This document shows, one piece after another, positions 6,755 through 11,657 of a stretch of DNA of 11,657 nt. This stretch comes from Bacteroidia bacterium. GTDB taxonomy: Bacteria; Bacteroidota; Bacteroidia; AKYH767-A; OLB10. The DNA is taken from NCBI GenBank assembly GCA_025450095.1, contig JANWID010000212.1:1-11657 (forward strand), given 5' to 3'. The translations under genes were made by a program, and so were the position numbers. The notes below the pieces were generated by a model, which was not told the DNA's origin, ran no database searches, and saw only the letters and a program-made list of their open reading frames with translations. How positions within the stretch are numbered: the first letter of the stretch is position 1; each line of letters begins with the position of its first letter.

Positions 6755-7401
6755 CGATAAATAATAATTTTACATTCCCGGGGAATACCGATCGAACTCA
6801 ATTAAAATTTATGGGACGGGCAGAACAGGCAGGTAAGTACATTATGGATCGCATGAGTAGCGAGCTGAACCGTACCATGCATTATCACAATACCACTCAT
6901 GTGATGGACGTTTACCATGCCGCCGAAATGATCGGTAAATTGGAAGGGGTTAGTGATTCGGAAATGGAACTACTGAAAGTCGCCGTTCTTTTTCACGACA
7001 GCGGGTACATGATCAGCACTGAAAACCACGAAGCTCGCAGTTGTGAAATTGCAAGATCCTATTTGCCGGAAGCAGGTTTTAATGGAGAAGAAATCGAAAC
7101 CATCTGTGGTCTTATCATGGCAACTTGTGTTCCCCAGCAGCCGAAAAATCACCTGGAAAAAATTATATGTGATGCGGATCTCGATTACCTTGGCAGGGAT
7201 GATTTTTTTACAACCGGAAATAATATTTACCAGGAATTCAAAGCACGAGATATGGTATCGGGCGAACGCGACTGGAATGAATTACAGGTTAGTTTCCTGA
7301 CAGCACACCATTACTTTACGGAAACCTCCAGGAAACTTCGTGGTGCTCAAAAGGAAAAGCATATTGAGATGATTCGGCAATTGCTGGAGAAAAAAATATA
7401 A
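6751..7401 (+). CDS. HD-domain metal-dependent phosphohydrolase
   Basis: A 216-residue soluble protein of the HD superfamily, metal-dependent phosphohydrolases that often act on nucleotides or cyclic nucleotides. The conserved ligands appear in order: YHNTTHVMDV (45-54, His50), VLFHDSGYM (79-87, His82-Asp83), ENHEARS (91-97, His93) and ICDADLDYLG (139-148, Asp141). The YHNxxHxxDV signature followed by HD is shared with many HD hydrolases and resembles class I cyclic-nucleotide phosphodiesterases, but this alone does not fix the substrate. The start ATG overlaps the kinase stop codon, so the two proteins are almost certainly made together. An intrinsic terminator follows 30 nt after the stop. 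Plausible roles are hydrolysis of the signal sensed by the kinase or of another nucleotide; both are inference. Confidence 0.88.
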   Translation: MTINNNFTFPGNTDRTQLKFMGRAEQAGKYIMDRMSSELNRTMHYHNTTHVMDVYHAAEMIGKLEGVSDSEMELLKVAVLFHDSGYMISTENHEARSCEIARSYLPEAGFNGEEIETICGLIMATCVPQQPKNHLEKIICDADLDYLGRDDFFTTGNNIYQEFKARDMVSGERDWNELQVSFLTAHHYFTETSRKLRGAQKEKHIEMIRQLLEKKI

Positions 7402-7430
7402 AAAATTAATTTACAGCTTAAATTATTGTA

Positions 7431-7465
7431 AAATCCCTGACATCAATCAGGGATTTATTTTTTCT
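7431..7465 (+). terminator. Intrinsic terminator of the kinase-HD operon
   Basis: AAATCCCTG (7431-7439) pairs perfectly over 9 bp with CAGGGATTT (7448-7456) around an 8-nt loop, followed by ATTTTTTTCT. It starts 30 nt after the HD-gene stop and is the clearest rho-independent terminator on the plus strand in this window. Confidence 0.88.
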
Positions 7466-7487
7466 CCCTGCTGTAATTTTCTTAAGC

Positions 7488-7699
7488 GCTGCCAAATAGA
7501 TGCGATCCCTCACTGCGATCGGGATGACGATGCATTATTGTGAAAGTGCGGGCGGGGGATGCGGTATCGTCAACACCAGTGAATAAATATACATTATCCG
7601 CATCCCCCGCCCGCTCTATACACAGCCCACATCGTCATCCCGAACGAAGTCATGAAGTGACCGCAGGTCAACTTCAGGACGGAGCGAGGGATCGCATCA
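7488..7699 (+). repeat. Large nested palindromic intergenic element, copy 2
   Basis: The better-preserved copy of the element at 3598-3810, in opposite orientation, about 212 bp. Outer arms GATGCGATCCCTC (7499-7511) and GAGGGATCGCATC (7686-7698) are perfect over 13 bp. Middle arms GGGATGACGATG (7521-7532) and CATCGTCATCCC (7630-7641) are perfect over 12 bp. Inner GC-rich arms 7548-7564 and 7598-7614 are perfect over 17 bp, enclosing a 33-nt loop. An additional small hairpin (7653-7676, TGAAGTGACC/GGTCAACTTCA) is inserted in the right arm only. The left end shares GCTGCCAA with copy 1, beyond the terminal inverted repeat. No open frame of interest is seen. The element lies between the convergent HD and cyclase genes and could fold as one branched RNA or cruciform. 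Confidence 0.87.
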
Positions 7700-7858
7700 G
7701 TTGAAAACGAAAATATCATGAACTGCATATTACAGAATCATAATTCCAAAATTAAATCAATGTAGAGTCAGGAAACATGATGAGATTCCTTTTGGCATTC
7801 CGAAAACGCATGCGATCCTCATCAGGGATTTCAAATCTTTTTATTTTTTTGCACCGGA
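7700..7858. other. Spacer downstream of the cyclase gene, little recognisable
   Basis: This spacer contains only a weak inverted repeat, TGATGAG (7778-7784) with CTCATCA (7818-7824), and no T-tract positioned as a terminator for the minus-strand cyclase gene. The sequence next to the cyclase stop (about 7850-7865) belongs to a TACGGATTAC-like repeat. No small gene is supported. Confidence 0.4.
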
Positions 7859-7890
7859 TTACAAATCCTGCGCGGCATCTGTAATCTGTA
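7852..7890. repeat. TACGGATTAC-like repeat overlapping the cyclase 3' end
   Basis: On the minus strand TACAGATTACAGATG (7876-7890) matches the third unit of the 3503-3571 array in 13 of 15 positions, and a small palindrome GGATT-ACA-AATCC (7856-7868) follows. The segment encodes the final VQITDAAQDL residues of the cyclase and supplies its TAA stop, outside the catalytic domain. Confidence 0.45.
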
Positions 7891-9853
7891 CCCCAGCTGG
7901 TACGCGTGCTTCCACAAAGTACATATCAATCTCGCCGATGTTCTTGGCGGAGATTTTTCCCCGGTGTACACAGTTGAATTTATCCTTAACGAGATCGTAT
8001 GTTGCTGCTGAAATATTGACTTTACCGACTTCTCCATTGCTTTCCATCCTGCTTGCAATATTCACTGCACTGCCCCAGATATCGTAGGCGTATTTTTTTC
8101 TTCCCACAACCCCGGCCGTTATTGGGCCGGTATGAACGCCCACGCGCAATCCCCAAACCGGTAATCCCTTTTGTTTCCTGGCCTGGTTGTGTTGTTCCAT
8201 GAATTCCTGGATCTGCAATCCTGCCCTGATGATATCAAAAGGATGTGTTGTATTCGCTGTGGGTATCCCTCCGGCGCACATATAGGCATCACCGATAGTC
8301 TTTATTTTTTCCAGGTTGTTTTTCTCAATGATATCATCAAAAGCCACGAAAAAATCATTCAGCTCAGCTACCAGCTCGGTCGGTGTCATTCCTTCGGCGA
8401 TGGTGGTGAAACCTTTAAAGTCGGTGAATAATACCGATACACTTTCATACGAACGGGGAGTGGCCTGTCCATCTGTTTTAAGCTCGTGCGCCACCTCTTC
8501 GGGAAGTATGTTCAACAACAGGTTTTCAATTTCCACTTTCTGACGGTCGAGGATCTTGTTGGTTCTAACTTTCGCACGGTAGTTCCTGAAAATGATGAAA
8601 GCGATAATGAAAATCAGAATAAGACCCGTCATGAAAGCGTTTTTTGCTAACTTCTGATTCTGCAAATCAATTTCCTGCAACTCCTTATCTTTATTCAGAA
8701 TTGTTATTTGATTTTGTTTTTTCTCAATTTCAAAAGTAAATAACTGGCCTTCCAGTTTTTGCTGGTAATCGATATTATAAAGTGTATCTTTTACTTGTGT
8801 AAGCAGTGCCTGGTATTTATATGCCTTCTCGAATTCTTTCCGAGTGGCATAAATCTGTGAAAGCCCGGTGTAAGCAACTTTAAGTTCTTCCGGTACAGTA
8901 ATGGCCTCTCCAATCTTGCGTGCACGTTCGTATGCAGATAATGCTTTCTTCTGGTCTCCGCGTTTCAGGTTGGTTTCCGCGAGCGCGAGCAATGCGCTGG
9001 CAATATCTCTCTTGGAGTCGACCTTTTCAGCAATCGCAAGTGCTTCCTGCTGGTATTTTTCTGCGGAAGCATAATCGGACCTGGCAGTATATACCTTACC
9101 AATATTAAGCAGTGCCGGCACAAGTGATTCGGCACCCTCATAACCAGTTACCGCCCTTTCAAAATATTCCAGCGCAAGAGTATCCCGGCCCATCGCAAAA
9201 TAAAGCTCTCCCAGGTTGGTGGATATTTTACTTTGCATTTCCACATGCTGAAGTTGATCGGCATATTTCAATGCCTGCAGACTGTATTCAATTCCTTTCT
9301 TATACGTTTGAGGCTTTTTACCGTAGATTACAGCAATATTGGTAAGCGCTGCCATCAGTCGTGAAGTATCGCCGATTTCCTCGGCTACTTTTTGCGACTT
9401 GAGCATGTATTCCAAAGCTTTTACATCCTGGCTTTGATTTTCATATACAGCTCCGAGGTTACTATAGATCCGAGCAACGTTTGCACGATCGTTAATGGAA
9501 TCATAATACGCAAGACTGTATTCCCAGCTTTCAACCGACTCTTTGTACCGGGAACCATATAATTGTGCAAGACCCAGGAACCGGTATGCCGCAGCAAGCC
9601 CTGCTTTATCTTTGTTTCTCCGGCTGACATCCACTGCCTGTTGTGCATAAACTTCCGACTTCTTCAAATCGGTGTCCATTGCAAGTTTGCTTAACTCAAT
9701 AAGAACTGCAGTTTTTGTAGAATCAGTTTTTGCATGGCGCAGAGCATTAAGGAGACTATCTTCCTGCGCAAACAAACCATGCACCTGGAAAAGCAGAAAA
9801 AATATTCCCAAAATTGTGAATTTGTTCTTCATTGAAATTTTACCCGGTTTCAT
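7859..9853 (-). CDS. TPR-containing membrane adenylate cyclase (class III)
   Basis: A 664-residue envelope protein that should convert ATP to cAMP. An N-terminal signal peptide (hydrophobic ILGIFFLLFQVHGLFAQ ending near residue 30) precedes an extended array of TPR repeats (about 40-355), a coiled coil (about 365-402), one transmembrane helix (about 405-423) and a cytoplasmic class III cyclase domain (about 468-650). Catalytic residues are complete: metal-binding Asp478 (LFTDFKGFT) and Asp522, adenine-selecting Lys518 (KIKTIGD) and Asp591 (YDIWG), and transition-state Asn598/Arg602 (VNIASRMES). The Lys/Asp pair predicts adenylate rather than guanylate specificity. The TPR array faces the periplasm and probably senses a protein or peptide. 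The ATG at 9853 is used; the ATG at 9832 (residue 8) gives a cleaner signal peptide and is an alternative. The last residues and stop codon come from a dispersed repeat. Confidence 0.93.
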   Translation of the reverse strand: MKPGKISMKNKFTILGIFFLLFQVHGLFAQEDSLLNALRHAKTDSTKTAVLIELSKLAMDTDLKKSEVYAQQAVDVSRRNKDKAGLAAAYRFLGLAQLYGSRYKESVESWEYSLAYYDSINDRANVARIYSNLGAVYENQSQDVKALEYMLKSQKVAEEIGDTSRLMAALTNIAVIYGKKPQTYKKGIEYSLQALKYADQLQHVEMQSKISTNLGELYFAMGRDTLALEYFERAVTGYEGAESLVPALLNIGKVYTARSDYASAEKYQQEALAIAEKVDSKRDIASALLALAETNLKRGDQKKALSAYERARKIGEAITVPEELKVAYTGLSQIYATRKEFEKAYKYQALLTQVKDTLYNIDYQQKLEGQLFTFEIEKKQNQITILNKDKELQEIDLQNQKLAKNAFMTGLILIFIIAFIIFRNYRAKVRTNKILDRQKVEIENLLLNILPEEVAHELKTDGQATPRSYESVSVLFTDFKGFTTIAEGMTPTELVAELNDFFVAFDDIIEKNNLEKIKTIGDAYMCAGGIPTANTTHPFDIIRAGLQIQEFMEQHNQARKQKGLPVWGLRVGVHTGPITAGVVGRKKYAYDIWGSAVNIASRMESNGEVGKVNISAATYDLVKDKFNCVHRGKISAKNIGEIDMYFVEARVPAGVQITDAAQDL

Positions 9854-9874
9854 GATGGTGCCCGGGATAAAAGT

Positions 9875-9910
9875 AAAAAAAAAGAGGGAGTATTTTGGCT
9901 CCCTCTTTTT
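9875..9910 (-). terminator. Intrinsic terminator after the T9SS-secreted protein gene
   Basis: AAAAAGAGGGAG (9879-9890) and CTCCCTCTTTTT (9899-9910) form a perfect 12-bp stem with an 8-nt loop. In the minus-strand direction a run of nine T (complement of 9875-9883) ends the structure. It lies 14 nt after the stop codon of the secreted protein and only about 20 nt before the cyclase ATG. It should separate the two transcripts unless read through. Confidence 0.88.
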
Positions 9911-9924
9911 CGGTCGTTGATCAA

Positions 9925-11657
9925 TTATAATTTGACAATCCGGAGTACTTGCTCCCCATTGATATCAGATATTTTAAGCATGTAAATACCAGATTTCAAT
10001 GCTGATAAATCCATATCGAATGAATCAAAAACATCACCCAGGTGGCTATATGAAATATCATATTTTTTACCCAACAGATCAGTTACTTCAACCCGAACAT
10101 CACTGCCAAATTCTCTTCCTGATTTAACGGTAACAATACCTCGGGTCGGATTAGGTTGTACAGTAATGTCAGTTATCAAATCTTCAGTTACTCCAGAAAC
10201 TCTGCAAAGAGGATTGATAGCAATGGTTGTTGATCGAACCGGACCTGGCCCGCATGCATTATTAGCAGTTACTGAAAGCGTTGCGGATGTGGAACTGGAT
10301 GTGGTATATTTCACAGTAACCGAATTTCCGCTGGTACCTCCAACAAAGGTAGCACCGCCCGTAACAGTCCAGGTGTATGATGTGGCACCGGTCACTGCTG
10401 TAATGGAATATGGCACCGCTGCCTGGCTCTTACAAACACTGGTGGATCCTGAAATGGAACCAGGTTGAGCGGGATCAGCTGAAACTGTGAGAGAAGTAAC
10501 AGCACTCGATCCACATGAGTTATTTGCCTTTACGGTAATAGCTCCAGAACCGGTGAAACTGGATGTGAATGTCACTTTAAATGTAGTTCCTGTGTTGAGG
10601 ACAATATTAACTCCTGAGGGTTTCGTCCAGGTATAGGATGTTGCTCCTGGAACAGCCGCAATACTATAAATCTGGTTAGTCTTATTACAAAGGTTAACCA
10701 CAGGACCCGAAATAGGTCCGGGCGCATTCGGTTTTGCCTGAATGGCTAATGTTGCGACCGGACTGTTTCCACATGCATTGGTTGAATAAACTGTAATGTT
10801 ACCGGAAACAAATCCTGAAGGAAGAGTAACAAAAACTTCATACTCTCCATTTTGTGGATTTAATCCAACAACAGTTAATGGATTTCCAGTATGACCCTGT
10901 CCATCACTAATGATACTTCCCGCTGGAGCGGACCAGGTACGACTCAACACACCACTCTGCGGTGCAATTTCATAATCATATGTTCCACCTCCACAAGTAC
11001 CTATTGTTGGATTGTCGCCACCTCCCGGACTCCAAACCGGCATGGCTGGAACGCTTCCGGTAACACCCACAACAATTGTTGTGGATTTTGTGCAACCCTT
11101 GCTATCCGTAACCACAACCGTGTAAGTTCCGGCAGGTATTCCTGTACGGGAAGAAGTTGTTTGTCCTCCAGGTGTCCATAAATATGTGTACGGTGGAGTT
11201 CCTCCGCTAGCAACTACGCTGGCGCTTCCAGTTGAAACACCACAACCCGAAGGAGTGGATGATGGAGTTGTACTGATAGCTGTAGGAACTGTTATCGTTG
11301 CAGATGTTGTTTTTGTACATCCGTTAGCATCTGTAACGGTGTATGAATATGTGCCGGCGCCCAGGTTTGTTGTTGCTGAACCACTGTAAGTGTATGCACC
11401 AGTTCCGCCGGTTGCAGACAACACCACACTACCTGTTTGATTGAAACAATTAGGTTGTGTAGCTGTAGCAGTCAAACCAAGAAGAGCAGGTTGTACAAAC
11501 GTGCCGATTTCATATCCCAAAACATAATTGGAAGGAGGAACCAGTTGTGCATTGCCAGGATGAATATAGTAGGTGCCTCCCGGAGGTGTTCCTGTAACAA
11601 CCTGGTTGAGGCTATTCTTCAAGACATAAGTAGGTCCGGAAGAAATTACGTTTGCGG
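9925..11657 (-). CDS. T9SS-secreted SprB/PKD-repeat surface protein (N-terminus outside window)
   Basis: The C-terminal 576 or so codons of a large secreted protein. The frame is still open at the window edge (reading ANVISSGPTYVLKNS), so the true start lies beyond 11657 and the TTG at 11622 is not a start. After a short segment come two SprB-type repeats (SVVLSATGGTGAYTYSGS...YSYTVTDANGCT and ASVVASGGTPPYTYLW...TYTVVVTDSKGCT). Three PKD/Ig-like modules follow, the last two closely similar (PGATSYTWTKPSG and TGATSYTWTVTGG), each ending in NxCG. The last 81 residues are a type A sorting domain (VQPNPTRGIVTVKSG... LKSGIYMLKI... QVLRIVKL), the signal for Por secretion and surface attachment or release. 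Composition is rich in Ser, Thr, Gly and Val, and no enzyme domain is visible. It is probably an adhesin or matrix protein; a catalytic domain may lie in the missing part. Confidence 0.9.
   Translation of the reverse strand, partial: ANVISSGPTYVLKNSLNQVVTGTPPGGTYYIHPGNAQLVPPSNYVLGYEIGTFVQPALLGLTATATQPNCFNQTGSVVLSATGGTGAYTYSGSATTNLGAGTYSYTVTDANGCTKTTSATITVPTAISTTPSSTPSGCGVSTGSASVVASGGTPPYTYLWTPGGQTTSSRTGIPAGTYTVVVTDSKGCTKSTTIVVGVTGSVPAMPVWSPGGGDNPTIGTCGGGTYDYEIAPQSGVLSRTWSAPAGSIISDGQGHTGNPLTVVGLNPQNGEYEVFVTLPSGFVSGNITVYSTNACGNSPVATLAIQAKPNAPGPISGPVVNLCNKTNQIYSIAAVPGATSYTWTKPSGVNIVLNTGTTFKVTFTSSFTGSGAITVKANNSCGSSAVTSLTVSADPAQPGSISGSTSVCKSQAAVPYSITAVTGATSYTWTVTGGATFVGGTSGNSVTVKYTTSSSTSATLSVTANNACGPGPVRSTTIAINPLCRVSGVTEDLITDITVQPNPTRGIVTVKSGREFGSDVRVEVTDLLGKKYDISYSHLGDVFDSFDMDLSALKSGIYMLKISDINGEQVLRIVKL

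Noticed and set aside
5084..7401. A defence system (cyclic-nucleotide immune signalling)
   Set aside because: Immune cyclases such as CD-NTases or Pycsar enzymes and effector proteins (nuclease, TIR, membrane pore) are absent; the kinase and the TPR-cyclase look like ordinary sensory signalling.
3598..7699. Composite transposon with the two palindromic elements as ends
   Set aside because: No transposase or integrase lies between them; the enclosed genes are ordinary housekeeping and signalling genes, and the elements are non-coding and unequally decayed. Two independent insertions are simpler.
8171..9345. Plus-strand frames inside the cyclase gene
   Set aside because: They lie opposite a full-length gene with complete TPR and catalytic motifs and have no recognisable content.
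10166..11389. Open frames on the plus strand opposite the secreted protein
   Set aside because: They mirror the Thr/Val/Gly-rich repeats of the minus-strand gene, lack any family motif and overlap one another.
11620..11622. TTG as the start of the secreted protein
   Set aside because: The frame remains open to the window edge and no signal peptide follows; the gene is cut by the window.

Overview
The window looks like chromosomal DNA of a Bacteroidota bacterium, probably of the Chitinophagia/Sphingobacteriia type. Three things point there: a secreted multi-domain protein ending in a type A Por-secretion (T9SS) sorting domain; a signal-peptide/TPR/transmembrane/class III cyclase architecture common in that phylum; and TAnnTTTG-like -7 elements placed very close to start codons, with almost no Shine-Dalgarno sequences. 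Base composition is moderately AT-rich, and spacers are more AT-rich than genes. I see no phage, integrase, transposase, CRISPR, rRNA or tRNA signature.

Left part, 1-3482. A conserved helical protein of unknown function (284-1855, +) is followed by a SlyD-like FKBP prolyl isomerase with a His-rich tail (1989-2498, +). This converges on a ten-TM EamA/DMT transporter (2631-3482, -). The convergent gap carries nested AT-rich inverted repeats. Upstream of the transporter lie three TACGGATTAC-type repeats and a roughly 213-bp nested palindromic element (3598-3810).

Middle part, 3855-7401, all on +. It holds ThpR/LigT-type RNA 2',3'-cyclic phosphodiesterase, RecX, and then a two-gene unit joined by an ATGA overlap. 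That unit is a soluble hybrid histidine kinase with an N-terminal cyclic-nucleotide-binding fold (CNB-coiled coil-HisKA-HATPase-REC) plus an HD-domain phosphohydrolase. A long interrupted hairpin sits in the kinase leader, and a good intrinsic terminator follows the HD gene. The second copy of the palindromic element (7488-7699) lies just beyond, inverted relative to the first.

Right part, 7859-11657, all on -. An exported or membrane-anchored TPR protein with a C-terminal adenylate-type class III cyclase domain lies downstream of a T9SS-secreted SprB/PKD-repeat protein that is cut by the window edge. An intrinsic terminator separates the two.

The most interesting functional reading is that 5084-9853 gathers the parts of a cyclic-nucleotide circuit: a cAMP-type cyclase, a CNB-fold hybrid kinase and an HD hydrolase. 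The CNB domain lacks the usual phosphate-binding arginine, so its ligand is uncertain. The most interesting structural signal is the pair of large inverted palindromic elements. Nothing here proves a wholly undescribed system; the cyclase/CNB-kinase/HD grouping is a hypothesis.
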